A stretch of 31,923 bases of DNA from Bacteroidales bacterium. GTDB taxonomy: Bacteria; Bacteroidota; Bacteroidia; Bacteroidales; Tenuifilaceae. The stretch is taken from assembly GCA_003531155.1 (NCBI GenBank), contig DQHR01000044.1, positions 1-31,923 of the forward strand. Direction: 5' to 3'. The notes under the pieces are model-generated. The model was not told the origin of the DNA and did no database searches. It was given only the letters and a program-made list of their open reading frames with translations. The translations under genes and the position numbers were made by a program. Positions within the stretch are counted from its first letter, which is position 1. Each line of letters opens with the position of its first letter. Shown one piece after another: positions 7,319 to 17,034 of the stretch.

Positions 7319-9523
7319 TTAACGTTTTCTTCTTGGTTTCATCTGCTTTTTAAAAGATGTTTGTTTGATAGGATTATCGCTAACAAGTTTAAAGTCGAGA
7401 TGTTTTTTTGCAAGATTTGTTCGCCAAACCTCAATTTTAACTTCATCGCCCAGCTGAAACTTTTTAGCCGTTTGCTTACCAACTAAGCAATAGTTATCCT
7501 CATCAAACTCGTAGAAATCGTCATCAAGTTCACGGATCGGAACCATCCCCTCGCACTTACTATCAATCAGTTCAACGAATAAACCAAACCCTGCAACACC
7601 AGAAATCACACCTGTAAATGTTTGACCAATTTTGTCAGACATAAACTCAACCTGTTTGTACTTAATAGATGCACGTTCTGCTTCAGTTGCCCTTACCTCC
7701 ATTTCCGACGAATGTTTACAAAGTTTTTCGAGTGTTTGCTGATCTTCTGGAGCACCATGGTTGAGGTAATGTGCTAGTAACCGGTGAACCATCATATCAG
7801 GATATCGACGAATTGGAGAGGTAAAATGGGTGTAATGTTGGAAGGCTAGTCCGTAATGACCAATGTTATTGGTGGAGTAGCGAGCTTTTGCCATTGAACG
7901 TAGAGCAAGAGTTTCGATTAAATTTTGCTCCTTTTTTCCTTTAACCTCATCCATCAGTTTATTTAGCGATTTGCTAATTTGCTTGTCGGTTCCACCTTCC
8001 ACATTATAGCCGAAACGGGTTATAAAATTACGGAAAGAGTCAAATTTCTCGGGGTTTGGCTTATCGTGGATTCGGTAAACAAAAGGTTTAGCCCTTTGTT
8101 TATCCTTAACCCTACCAATCAGTTCTGCAACTTTTTTATTGGCAAGAAGCATAAACTCCTCAATGAGTTGATTAGATTCCTTGTTCTCCTTAAAGAAAAC
8201 CCCAAGTGGTTTACCTGTTTTATCGAGATCAAACTTAACCTCAGTACGTTCAAAGCCTATAGCACCCGTTTTATAACGATTCTTTCTTAAAATTTGAGCC
8301 AATTCGTGCAGTTTAAGAATTTCATTTAGCATATCTCCCTTTCGGGTCTCAATAACTGCTTGTGCTTCTTCATATGTAAAACGACGCTTTGAAAAGATCA
8401 CAGTACGCCCAAACCAAGTATTTAATATCTCAGCAGTATCTGACATTTCAAAAACAGCCGAAAAACAAAGTTTTTCCTCATTAGGACGTAGTGAACAAAT
8501 AAAGTTTGATAGCCTTTCGGGCAACATAGGAACACATCTATCTACCAGATAAACAGATGTTGCTCTATCAATTGCTTCCATATCAATAGGTGAGTTGGGC
8601 TCAACGTAATGCGTAACATCAGCAATGTGAACGCCAACCTCGTAATTGCCATTCGGCAAAACCTTGAAAGAAAGAGCATCATCAAAGTCTTTTGCATCAA
8701 CAGGGTCAATGGTAAATGTGGGAATATCCCTAAAATCTTTACGTTGGTTGTAGTCCCTTGTTGTAATGGTTTCGCTAATTTTATTGGCAACAGCGTCGAG
8801 TTCAACAGGAAATCTATATGGGAGATCAAATTCAGCAAGAATTGCGTGCATTTCAACCTCGTTAACACCTGGATTACCTAATACCTCAATTACTTCACCA
8901 TTCGGATTCTTCATATTTGCTGGCCAATCAGTAATTCGAGCAATTACCTTTTGTCCATTTTTAGCCTTTTTCAGATCTTTTTGTGCGATAAAAATATCAT
9001 AAGGCATCTGTTTATTATCTGGTATAAGGAATGCGTAATTACGCTCAAGACTTATTGTACCCACAAAATTTCGCTTGGCACGTTCAATTACCTTAACAAC
9101 TTCGCCTTCGGGCAGATTCCTACGAACACGATGAGAGATTAAAACTTGTACTCTATCACCATGCAAAGCATGGTTGAGACGAAACTCCGGGATAAATATC
9201 TCACGATTATCATCTGTTGCAACGATGGCTGTACCATCGTTGTTAATTTCAATTAACCCGATTGCATAGCCAACCAAAGCTTTTAGCTTGAATTTTCCGG
9301 TGTAAACCTCTTCGAGCGTTCCGCCGAATTTTAACTCGTAAAGAACTTCTGTAATCATCATGCGCGGGCCATCATCCTTGATATTTAATTCCTTTGCAAT
9401 CTGCTTATAGTTATAAGTATATGATGGATTTGCAGAGAATAGAGCTAGAATTTCCTTTATTAAATCTTTCTTTCTGATGCCTTTTTTAGCCTTCTTGTCG
9501 TGTTTCTTCTTTTTGTTTTTCAT
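7319..9523 (-). CDS. rnr: Ribonuclease R
   Basis: A 734-residue 3'-to-5' exoribonuclease of the RNase II/R family that degrades structured RNA in the cytoplasm. In order: a basic N-terminal tail (MKNKKKKHDKKAKKG), a winged-helix-like segment, two cold-shock-type OB folds (about 70-230), the RNB catalytic domain and a C-terminal S1 domain (about 635-715, GVISGVAGFGLFVELID), then a basic tail. The catalytic aspartates are intact: IDPVDAKDFDDA gives D273, D279, D281 and D282, the same spacing as in characterised family members. The SPIRRYPDMMVHR motif is also present. Length is typical for Bacteroidota RNase R. A -7 element TACATTTG lies upstream; the downstream neighbour is the TlpA-like lipoprotein. 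Confidence 0.97.
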   Translation of the reverse strand: MKNKKKKHDKKAKKGIRKKDLIKEILALFSANPSYTYNYKQIAKELNIKDDGPRMMITEVLYELKFGGTLEEVYTGKFKLKALVGYAIGLIEINNDGTAIVATDDNREIFIPEFRLNHALHGDRVQVLISHRVRRNLPEGEVVKVIERAKRNFVGTISLERNYAFLIPDNKQMPYDIFIAQKDLKKAKNGQKVIARITDWPANMKNPNGEVIEVLGNPGVNEVEMHAILAEFDLPYRFPVELDAVANKISETITTRDYNQRKDFRDIPTFTIDPVDAKDFDDALSFKVLPNGNYEVGVHIADVTHYVEPNSPIDMEAIDRATSVYLVDRCVPMLPERLSNFICSLRPNEEKLCFSAVFEMSDTAEILNTWFGRTVIFSKRRFTYEEAQAVIETRKGDMLNEILKLHELAQILRKNRYKTGAIGFERTEVKFDLDKTGKPLGVFFKENKESNQLIEEFMLLANKKVAELIGRVKDKQRAKPFVYRIHDKPNPEKFDSFRNFITRFGYNVEGGTDKQISKSLNKLMDEVKGKKEQNLIETLALRSMAKARYSTNNIGHYGLAFQHYTHFTSPIRRYPDMMVHRLLAHYLNHGAPEDQQTLEKLCKHSSEMEVRATEAERASIKYKQVEFMSDKIGQTFTGVISGVAGFGLFVELIDSKCEGMVPIRELDDDFYEFDEDNYCLVGKQTAKKFQLGDEVKIEVWRTNLAKKHLDFKLVSDNPIKQTSFKKQMKPRRKR

Positions 9524-9566
9524 AATAATTTAAAATACTGATAGTTTTAATTAACTAACAGATATA

Positions 9567-9574
9567 CAAATGTA
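9567..9574 (-). promoter_or_regulatory. -7 promoter element (TACATTTG) for rnr
   Basis: On the minus strand this reads TACATTTG, an exact TAnnTTTG match, 43 bp before the rnr ATG. No TTG is seen at the matching -33 distance, so only half of the consensus is present. Confidence 0.45.
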
Positions 9575-9658
9575 AATGTTTTGATGGGGATTAAGAGAGG
9601 ATAGTTAATATTTCGTAGTGATTTTCGTACTTTTATAACTTGTTTATTTTTCAGACAG

Positions 9659-12010
9659 ATGAATACAAACCTTATAGACAAGGAGAATATTAAGAATACT
9701 ATCTTATCAATAGTTATATCAATTCTCACATTCCCTAAGTTTGAACCCGATTTCACAATAGGTCTTGATTCGCCTTATATGTGGGCGCTTAACTATCTGT
9801 TTTTAAATAACTACGAATTTTTAAAGCACCTTATATTTCCCATAGGAATACTTGGTTTCTTAAAGCACCCTGTAGTTGTCGGGAATTGCGTTTTGTATGC
9901 AGTAATCTTTTTCTCAACAGTTAAGTTCCTTTTCGTTTTCCTACTGCTAAAACTTGCTCAAACGCCAAGTTTACGAAAATGGATATTTAATATTGTATTA
10001 GTTCTATTTGTTTCAGCCTTTATTAATATTGATTTTGCGATAATAGGAAGTTGTATTTTCTTACTTTACTTTTTTTCAATTCAAAGAAACCACCTACTTT
10101 TTATACTACCTGTTTTGTTAGCAACTATAGGACTGTTTATTAAATCATCAATTGGGGTGAATTCATTTGGGGTAATACTCGTTTTTTTTATCCATAATCT
10201 TTTTGACCAGAAAAACATAAAGCAAACCCTTATTTATGCGGGTATAACTGTGGTGGTTGTTTTTCTTACAGGAATAACTATTTTTCAAAACGCTACTTTA
10301 TTAGTAAATGCAATTTGGAGCATTTTGATGCTGGTAAAGGGTTATTCATCAGCACTTGCTCTTTTCCCTGAAAATAATTGGATGTTTCTTTCAATCTTTA
10401 TTGTAAGCATATTATCCGTACCATTCTTGTTTAAAGAAAAGAATTCAAGATATTTCTACTTTTTGTTTCTCCTTCCTCTCTTTTTTATGTGGAAACATTC
10501 TATTCTTCGTGAAGAGTCAAGCCATTATTCTATGATATTGGGCTTTAGCATTATTTTTTGGATAATTGTTGTAATATCTCTTAAGCAAATAAAACCCATT
10601 CATGTTATAATACCAATTTTAAGTATAGGGTTTTTGTGGGGAAACCTAAAGTATATTGATTCAAATGCACGATTTAAAGTTAACCTTTCAGGGCTTAAAA
10701 ATTTTTCAGAGGTTTTTTTGAATTATAAAAGTTTTATTGAAAGAAATCAGAAAATATCAAAAGAGAACATTAAACCAAGTCGATTATCGAAGGATATGCT
10801 ACAAAAAATTGGAAAATCAACAATTGATTTCTATCCCTGGGATTTTAGTTATGTTCCTGCAAATAATCTTAACTGGAAACCAAGAACGACCTTACAATCA
10901 GGGGCTTTTTCGGAATGGCTTGATTTGGAATCTGCACAAAATTTCACAAAAGAGGAAGGACCTAAGTTTATACTTTTACATGTGGTAAATGATTGGAACT
11001 ATGGTTTGCTCGGCTCCAACGATGGCCGTCATTTGCTTAACGAAGAGCCGAAAACTATTATTGAGATTTTCAATAGATATAGTATTGTTAGAAAAGAGGA
11101 TGATTTACTACTTTTCAAAAAAGATAGCATAGATAAATTTTTGCCCGCATTAATCGTTGGTACGGACACGACTATTTGGAATAAGTGGGTTGATGTTCCC
11201 TCATTCGATGATGCAATTGTTCGAGCAAAGTTGATTTGCAAAGGAAATATTGTAAATAAATTAAAAACATTCTTATATAAAGGCGAAGCGCTGTATGTTG
11301 ATTTTAAACTAGATAATGGAAGAGAGATAAGTTATGGTCTTGTTGAATCGAGCGCTAAAGATGGTGTTTGGGTTAACCCATTTATTCAAAATCCATTTAA
11401 TAATACTGTTGAACCAAAAGTTGTTGGTATTCGGTTTCGATGTTCTAATACCTTTATGTATAGCCCCCAATTAATTATTAATTGGGAAAAAATCGGAATC
11501 AAAGATTCAAACGGAAATAGTGCTGCATTAACCCTTTTTAGCAAAAATCAAAGGGATCAAAAAGAAGTATTAAAAGAAAAGTATTTTGATTTTGAGAGGA
11601 ATGATGGTTCTGAAAATAATCATTATACCAATAGAATAAGTCATTCAGGAAACATATCCAATATTGTTTATGCCGATGGATTCTCACAGGGTTACGAATT
11701 TTCTCTTGACACAATTTGGAACAACACCGTTTCATCTATTAATGTTGAGGCTGAGGTTTACTATAATAGTTACGAAGTAAAAAACTGCGTACTCGTATTT
11801 TCGTTGGAAAAATCGGAGGGAAGTGATTTTTGGGAATCACGAAAACTCAATATTTCAAACAATGATTGGAATTATGCTTTTATTGAAAAGAGGATAAACA
11901 AGGATGAATTTAACAAGGGTCTATTTAAAGTATATGTCTGTAACCCAAACAAAACAAAGGGAAACATCTATATTGATGATTTGAGGGTAAGGTTTATAAA
12001 GCAAGAATAG
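9659..12010 (+). CDS. Large multi-pass membrane protein with extracytoplasmic domains, glycan-related
   Basis: A 783-residue protein. Residues 1 to about 345 hold roughly ten hydrophobic helices; an early loop carries GLDSPYMWALNYLFLN, a motif shared by a family of uncharacterised GT-C-like or O-antigen-ligase-like membrane proteins. A soluble region follows with FYPWDFSYVPANNLNWKPR (from about 391) and DGRHLLNEEP (from 455), which I recognise as a recurrent segment of that same family. The final part (about 642-783) is beta-rich, begins YFDFERND and ends NIYIDDLRVRF; it aligns by eye with the C-terminal end of the GT39-like protein at 13543. It stands divergent from rnr and converges on the radical SAM gene with only 2 bp between the stops. 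A role in envelope glycan or glycoprotein assembly is inferred from context only. Confidence 0.8.
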   Translation: MNTNLIDKENIKNTILSIVISILTFPKFEPDFTIGLDSPYMWALNYLFLNNYEFLKHLIFPIGILGFLKHPVVVGNCVLYAVIFFSTVKFLFVFLLLKLAQTPSLRKWIFNIVLVLFVSAFINIDFAIIGSCIFLLYFFSIQRNHLLFILPVLLATIGLFIKSSIGVNSFGVILVFFIHNLFDQKNIKQTLIYAGITVVVVFLTGITIFQNATLLVNAIWSILMLVKGYSSALALFPENNWMFLSIFIVSILSVPFLFKEKNSRYFYFLFLLPLFFMWKHSILREESSHYSMILGFSIIFWIIVVISLKQIKPIHVIIPILSIGFLWGNLKYIDSNARFKVNLSGLKNFSEVFLNYKSFIERNQKISKENIKPSRLSKDMLQKIGKSTIDFYPWDFSYVPANNLNWKPRTTLQSGAFSEWLDLESAQNFTKEEGPKFILLHVVNDWNYGLLGSNDGRHLLNEEPKTIIEIFNRYSIVRKEDDLLLFKKDSIDKFLPALIVGTDTTIWNKWVDVPSFDDAIVRAKLICKGNIVNKLKTFLYKGEALYVDFKLDNGREISYGLVESSAKDGVWVNPFIQNPFNNTVEPKVVGIRFRCSNTFMYSPQLIINWEKIGIKDSNGNSAALTLFSKNQRDQKEVLKEKYFDFERNDGSENNHYTNRISHSGNISNIVYADGFSQGYEFSLDTIWNNTVSSINVEAEVYYNSYEVKNCVLVFSLEKSEGSDFWESRKLNISNNDWNYAFIEKRINKDEFNKGLFKVYVCNPNKTKGNIYIDDLRVRFIKQE

Positions 12011-12012
12011 TC

Positions 12013-13446
12013 CTATTTAATAAGAACCGATAAACGCAACAAACCAATTTTTACTTGTGCCATAAAATTGTGACCAAGGAACTTCTGTATAAAATAGAAC
12101 AAAAGTTTAATAATGCTTTTTTCTTTTGTTTTCCTGTAAACATTATAGTGGAACGAGTCGAACTCCCGCTGTATCTGCTTTTTCGAAAAACGGGGAAGAT
12201 CTAATACCGCCCGTTGTCGTTCAAAATTAAAATCAAGATGCTTTGGTAAAACTCCCAATTCTTTGGCCTTATCGTAAAGGACTGTTCCCTCGTATGGAAA
12301 AAAAATTGATGTTGCATGCCAATCGGGCTGAAGCTCCTGATTTAAGGCAAGCGTATCAAGAAACTCTGCATGGCTTTCGCCGGGTAGGCCAACAAGGTTG
12401 TAGAGACCTATTTTAATTCCGTATTTACGAGCCGTGGCTACAACACGACGAATATCGTTGTTAGAATATTCTCGGTTTAAAACCTCTCTCCTAACCCGCT
12501 CGTTTCCCGATTCAAGCCCAATGGAAACAGCATAGAAGTTAGCCTTTTGTAAGGCTTGGAAAATTATCTCTTCCTTGATATTTGGGAATACCCTAAGGTT
12601 TGTGCTGAATCGTTTCGGTACCTTGAATTGGCAATTAAATAAAAATAAGGCATTACAAAGCGATACAAGCCAGTTGGTATCTATGCCACAGGTTTCAACC
12701 TCCAAAAAGAATTCGTCAACGGATGGAAAATCTTTGGCAATTTGTTTAAGTTCACTAATAATATCTTCTACATCTCTTAGGCGAACATATTTACCGCTTG
12801 ATATCTTTCTGATTTTATGGTTGCAGCAATATGTACAGTTAAAAGGACAACCTCTACCTAAAAGCACAGTGAATCGGGAATTAGATTTAAGTATCCACTC
12901 CTTCCATATTTCCCGGTCGGGAAAAGGTAAAAGGCTGATATTCTCAATAAAAGGTCTTGGATTATTTTTTATTATCTTACCATTACTCTTAACCCAAAAA
13001 TTTTGAATGTCGGTATATGGCTTGTTGTTTTCGATGTTGTTAGCAAGTTCAATTAGCGGGTATTCTCCTTCGCCAATACAGATAATATCAAAAATATCTA
13101 AATACCCCTCCTTAGGATTGATAGAAACATGAACGCCTCCAATAACTGCAAGCGTTTTAGGATAGTTGGTTTTAATATACCTTGAAATAGAGCAAATAAA
13201 TTCAAACTCACTGAATACCGAGGTAAAGCAAACCATATCAGGGTTAAACGATTCAAATTTAGAATCAATGGTTTTATAGTTATTTATACCATACCTGCGA
13301 TCCAAAATTGCCAATTGAGTTTGATGCCCGCTCTGTTTAAGAATAGATGAGATATAAGAAACACCAAGGTAAATATCCTCTTGTCCCTGCAACGGTTTGC
13401 TACGAGTAATGGTTTTAGTTGTTGAGTAAATAAAGAGAATGTTCAT
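12013..13446 (-). CDS. B12-binding domain radical SAM protein
   Basis: A 477-residue enzyme with the two-domain layout of cobalamin-dependent radical SAM proteins. Residues 1 to about 150 form the B12-binding Rossmann-like domain (LGVSYISSILKQSGH, AVIGGVHVSINP, ICIGEGE). The radical SAM domain has the cluster motif C200-PFN-C204-TY-C207 for the 4Fe-4S cluster that cleaves S-adenosylmethionine, followed by GLESGNERVRREVLNREYS and GLYNLVGLPGES. Members methylate or rearrange unreactive carbons in lipids, antibiotics and hopanoids; the substrate here cannot be told. It is on the opposite strand in the middle of the membrane glycosyltransferase patch, which suggests modification of an envelope lipid or glycan, but that is inference. 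An extra Cys208 follows the motif. Confidence 0.92.
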   Translation of the reverse strand: MNILFIYSTTKTITRSKPLQGQEDIYLGVSYISSILKQSGHQTQLAILDRRYGINNYKTIDSKFESFNPDMVCFTSVFSEFEFICSISRYIKTNYPKTLAVIGGVHVSINPKEGYLDIFDIICIGEGEYPLIELANNIENNKPYTDIQNFWVKSNGKIIKNNPRPFIENISLLPFPDREIWKEWILKSNSRFTVLLGRGCPFNCTYCCNHKIRKISSGKYVRLRDVEDIISELKQIAKDFPSVDEFFLEVETCGIDTNWLVSLCNALFLFNCQFKVPKRFSTNLRVFPNIKEEIIFQALQKANFYAVSIGLESGNERVRREVLNREYSNNDIRRVVATARKYGIKIGLYNLVGLPGESHAEFLDTLALNQELQPDWHATSIFFPYEGTVLYDKAKELGVLPKHLDFNFERQRAVLDLPRFSKKQIQREFDSFHYNVYRKTKEKSIIKLLFYFIQKFLGHNFMAQVKIGLLRLSVLIK

Positions 13447-13455
13447 GGGAATTCA

Positions 13456-13487
13456 TTTGACCAGTAAAAATAACGAATATATGTTTG
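13456..13487 (+). promoter_or_regulatory. Bacteroidota-type promoter for the GT39-like pair
   Basis: TTTG at 13456-13459, 20 bp, then TATGTTTG at 13480-13487: a full match to both halves of the Bacteroidota promoter pattern. It predicts a leader of about 50 nt before the ATG at 13543 and starts 10 bp from the divergent radical SAM gene. Confidence 0.7.
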
Positions 13488-13542
13488 GTAGAACAAAACC
13501 ATAATTCTTATTAACTTTCGGTAATAAAAAACACACTTTTAA

Positions 13543-15471
13543 ATGAACCTAAGCACAACAGCAAAGGGTAAGGAATATTTAATTCTTTTTTTCATTATTG
13601 TAGTAGCAATAGTTTTACGTTTTCTTCACCCTTTTGACATACCATTTACCCACGATGAGCACAGCGCTTTATTTAGAATAAACTACACTTCTTTTAAAGA
13701 TTTAATAGAGTTCGGCGTAAAACCCGATGGACACCCAGCAGGAATACAAGTTCTATTATACTTTTGGACAATACTATTTGGATACTCCGAAATAGCAGTA
13801 AAGATACCTTTCTTATTTTTGGGCGTTTTTTCGGTTTTTCTAATTTATAAAATTGGAAAACAATGGTATAATAGCACTGTGGGTTTGGTTAGTGCATCGT
13901 TTTTATCAACCCTTGAGTATTTCGTAACCTATAGCCAGATTGCTCGCCCTTACATAAGCGGACTATTTTTCACTTTACTGATGGTCTTTTTTTGGATCAA
14001 GATTATAAAACAGCCACAAAAGCGTGTTTTAATTAACGCTGGAGGGTACATTGGTGGGAGTATTTTGTGTTCATATAATCACTATTTCAGTTTACTTTTT
14101 GCTGTGATTGTTGGTATTACAGGCCTTTTCTTAATTGAAAGAAAATTTATAAAAAGGTATATTTTATTTGGGTTAATTATATTTATAGCCTTTATACCTC
14201 ACATAGGCATTACTATCGGACACTTAAGAATGGGAGGAATAGAGGGTTGGCTTGGAAAACCGCACTATGATTTTTTGATTGAATACCTAAAGTTTGCTTT
14301 TAACAATTCGGTTCTTATACTCATCCTTGTACTTTCAATTATTGTATTTGGGTTCTATAAAAGAGAATTTGCGAGTAATTATTTTAGACATTCTGTAATT
14401 GTCTTCTGTTGGTTTATTCTCCCCTTTTTAATAGGATTTCTTTACTCAATCTTTGTAAACGCTGTATTACAGTACTCAATGCTTATTTTCAGCTTCCCGT
14501 TCTTTATATTACTAATATTCGGGCATTTACCAGTGTTATCATATAAATACAAATGGTTGCTGATTACAGTAATTCTTTCTATAACAAGTTTTTCTTTGAT
14601 AGTTGAGAGAAAGCACTATTCATATTTTTACAACTTATCCTACGAGAAGATTCTTACACATCACGATTCGTTAAAAAGAGCAAAGTGCGACTTTATTTCA
14701 ATTGTCGATTCGGATAAGAAAATATCAAAGTACTATGTCGAAAAATTATCATTAGATACTAGTTTCATTTGGGCTGACAGTTTTACCTCATTAGTTGATT
14801 TTAAATCTTTTATTCGGAAGCAGAATAAGCCAAATCTATATTTTGGCTGCATTTCATGGAGTAATCCTACGATAATTCCCATTATTCAAGATTATTACCC
14901 GTATATAGAATGGCAAAAGAATTATTTTACAGGCACTGCATATTTGTTTAAAAAGCAAAAAACAGAAAACTCGCAAAAACCAATTTATACTTCTATTATG
15001 ACTTTTGAAGGTGAAGAAAAAAATTGGAGAATAGAAAGAAAAGAGAAGGTTGTTGATACAATGGGTTATGAAAGTTGTTCTTCATATCTTTTCGATAGCA
15101 CGGGAGAATCGGGACCCACATTTACAATACCATTGAAAGAAATCATTAATAATCAAAATAATTTTATTGATGTCTCATTATATACACGAATGGATGAGTT
15201 TCCTGAGGATGTATTGTTGTGTTCTTCATTAGAATCAAGAGGAAAAAATATTGATTGGAGGTCTACTTCTTTTGACACATTTGTTCCCAAAATCAACTAT
15301 GATAAAGTCTGGACAAAGATTTATCATACCATTAAACTTTCTGATATTTATTTGAAATACCCTGATGTTATTTTAAAAGTTGGAGTTTGGAATAGAAAAA
15401 AGCAACGATTCTATATCGACAACTTTGAAATAAAAGTTAGAAAAGGAAACACTGTGATTTATGGATTATAA
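13543..15471 (+). CDS. GT39/ArnT-like GT-C membrane glycosyltransferase with extra C-terminal domain
   Basis: A 642-residue protein with about ten to eleven transmembrane helices in residues 12-365. The first long extracytoplasmic loop carries HDEH with D38-E39, the usual acidic pair of GT-C enzymes that use polyprenyl-phosphate sugars, followed by PDGHPAG (H64) and, further on, SQIARPY, all typical of the PMT/ArnT (GT39) group. This group transfers a sugar from a lipid carrier to lipid A, protein or glycan on the outer face of the inner membrane. After a soluble region comes a beta-rich C-terminal domain (about 487-640) starting TFEGEEKNW and ending RFYIDNFEIKV, similar to the end of the 783-residue protein. 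It has its own consensus promoter and is followed 14 bp later by another membrane protein, so the two form an operon. The acceptor is unknown. Confidence 0.85.
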   Translation: MNLSTTAKGKEYLILFFIIVVAIVLRFLHPFDIPFTHDEHSALFRINYTSFKDLIEFGVKPDGHPAGIQVLLYFWTILFGYSEIAVKIPFLFLGVFSVFLIYKIGKQWYNSTVGLVSASFLSTLEYFVTYSQIARPYISGLFFTLLMVFFWIKIIKQPQKRVLINAGGYIGGSILCSYNHYFSLLFAVIVGITGLFLIERKFIKRYILFGLIIFIAFIPHIGITIGHLRMGGIEGWLGKPHYDFLIEYLKFAFNNSVLILILVLSIIVFGFYKREFASNYFRHSVIVFCWFILPFLIGFLYSIFVNAVLQYSMLIFSFPFFILLIFGHLPVLSYKYKWLLITVILSITSFSLIVERKHYSYFYNLSYEKILTHHDSLKRAKCDFISIVDSDKKISKYYVEKLSLDTSFIWADSFTSLVDFKSFIRKQNKPNLYFGCISWSNPTIIPIIQDYYPYIEWQKNYFTGTAYLFKKQKTENSQKPIYTSIMTFEGEEKNWRIERKEKVVDTMGYESCSSYLFDSTGESGPTFTIPLKEIINNQNNFIDVSLYTRMDEFPEDVLLCSSLESRGKNIDWRSTSFDTFVPKINYDKVWTKIYHTIKLSDIYLKYPDVILKVGVWNRKKQRFYIDNFEIKVRKGNTVIYGL

Positions 15472-15485
15472 TATCTCTAAGTAAG

Positions 15486-16985
15486 ATGCTAAAAATAAAG
15501 AATATACAAATATTACCTTTTGGAATATCCCTTTTCTTTTTAGTTGTTTACATATTTCTTCCGACTTCAAACAGTTCAATCGATTCGTGGGCATACGCCC
15601 TATATATAAAGCAAGCAAAAGATCTGTTTCTTCCACATCACCTTTTGAATGGCGCAATGGGTTTACTTTGGGTAAAGTTCGTTGGAATTTTTATTAAGGC
15701 TGATGTTCTTAGATCAATGCTCATCATTAATGCGCTATTTGCTACAGCAATTCTCTATATACTTGGCATTACCCTTAAAGAACTTGGTGTTGAGGTTAAA
15801 AAAGTTGCAATTTGGGTTGCATTTGTTGGTAGTTCATGGGCTATAATGCGTTATGCAACCGAAAATGAGGTTTATATTTTTCCCATATTTTTTTCGTTGT
15901 TAGGCAGTTACTTTTTTATAAAAGCCAAGCATAATCAAAAATTTTGGTTTGTGTTTTTATCCGGTTTGTTTGCAGCCTTTGCCTGCCTGTTTCACCAAAT
16001 TATGTTTTTCTGGTGGTTGGCACTACTGATAGGTATTGCATATCGAAGATGTTTCAGATCTTTTATGGGGTTTGCTATACCTGCGCTTATCGTCCCAATT
16101 GCTTATTTACTTGTTTTAGTGCTTTATTATAATCAGCCATGTACACTCAATGTATTTATACATTTTGTTTTTAACGATTACTATTCAGGTGCAGCAGGAA
16201 TATCAACGGGTTTGAGCTCTTTTCTTCTTCTGATTATTGGGATTGCTCGGTCATTTTTACAAATACATGGCTACATAATAAACCTGAATCAGTTCAGTGT
16301 TCTATTCGTTTTAGGGGGATTAATATCGATTCTTTTCTTTGCTTGGTCATTAGCAAACATTAAGAAGGTTCAATGGAAATGGGTTAATATTAAAAGCCAG
16401 ATTGTTTGGGTGCATCTTTTAGCAATTTTGCTACAACTATTTTTTGCCCTGCTCTCAAGTGGTAATGCTGAGTTTATGGTAATGATTCCGTTATTATTAT
16501 CTGTTGTATTATCGCAGATAATGAAAAATGAGATCAAATTCATTGGACTAATTACTTTTGCTATGTTTGTTTGGAATCTCTCCTTTGGATTGATTCCCTT
16601 AAAAATTTACAACCTTGATAATAATAGAGCAATTGCAGCGCAGGTGATTAAACATCAAAAAGAGTCAAACCAACCGCTCTATGTACTCTTTAACCGACCA
16701 AGAGTTGAGAATGAGGTAGAATACAGTTTAGGTTTTTGTCCTCAAAACCTAATAACAGGTATACAATATGAAGCCATTGACATTATTAAGGAAAGAATTG
16801 ATAGTGCCTTGTTAAAAGGTGTATTGGTTTATACCGATTGTGTTAATCGACCTAAAACACTCTCTCGCGAAACGTTAACCATTACAAACACCTTCGAAGA
16901 GCAATTTTCTGAGTACACATTCAAAAAAGCGGATTCGATTAATACGTTGACAGGGAAGTACTATCTTTATGTAATGTCTAGATAA
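15486..16985 (+). CDS. Multi-pass membrane protein, GT-C glycosyltransferase-like
   Basis: A 499-residue protein with about ten to eleven hydrophobic helices. Just after the first helix the loop SNSSIDSWAYALYIKQAKDLFLPHHLL places an acidic residue and aromatic residues where GT-C enzymes have their catalytic loop, but the classical DE pair of GT39 is not seen. A soluble tail of about 110 residues follows the last helix and lacks the beta-sandwich domain of the preceding gene. It is co-directional with and 14 bp behind the GT39-like gene and ends in a terminator, so it is the second gene of that operon. A glycosyltransferase or ligase role is probable from fold and context, not from diagnostic motifs. 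Confidence 0.75.
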   Translation: MLKIKNIQILPFGISLFFLVVYIFLPTSNSSIDSWAYALYIKQAKDLFLPHHLLNGAMGLLWVKFVGIFIKADVLRSMLIINALFATAILYILGITLKELGVEVKKVAIWVAFVGSSWAIMRYATENEVYIFPIFFSLLGSYFFIKAKHNQKFWFVFLSGLFAAFACLFHQIMFFWWLALLIGIAYRRCFRSFMGFAIPALIVPIAYLLVLVLYYNQPCTLNVFIHFVFNDYYSGAAGISTGLSSFLLLIIGIARSFLQIHGYIINLNQFSVLFVLGGLISILFFAWSLANIKKVQWKWVNIKSQIVWVHLLAILLQLFFALLSSGNAEFMVMIPLLLSVVLSQIMKNEIKFIGLITFAMFVWNLSFGLIPLKIYNLDNNRAIAAQVIKHQKESNQPLYVLFNRPRVENEVEYSLGFCPQNLITGIQYEAIDIIKERIDSALLKGVLVYTDCVNRPKTLSRETLTITNTFEEQFSEYTFKKADSINTLTGKYYLYVMSR

Positions 16986-16987
16986 TA

Positions 16988-17013
16988 AAAAAGGGGAATC
17001 AATCCCCTTTTTC
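16988..17013. terminator. Bidirectional rho-independent terminator
   Basis: A 10-bp inverted repeat (16988-16997 with 17003-17012) with a GGGGA core, 5-nt loop, an A run on one side and a T run on the other. It lies between the convergent membrane protein and usp genes and can serve both. Confidence 0.9.
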
Positions 17014-17034
17014 TTATTAATAATACATTAGAAT

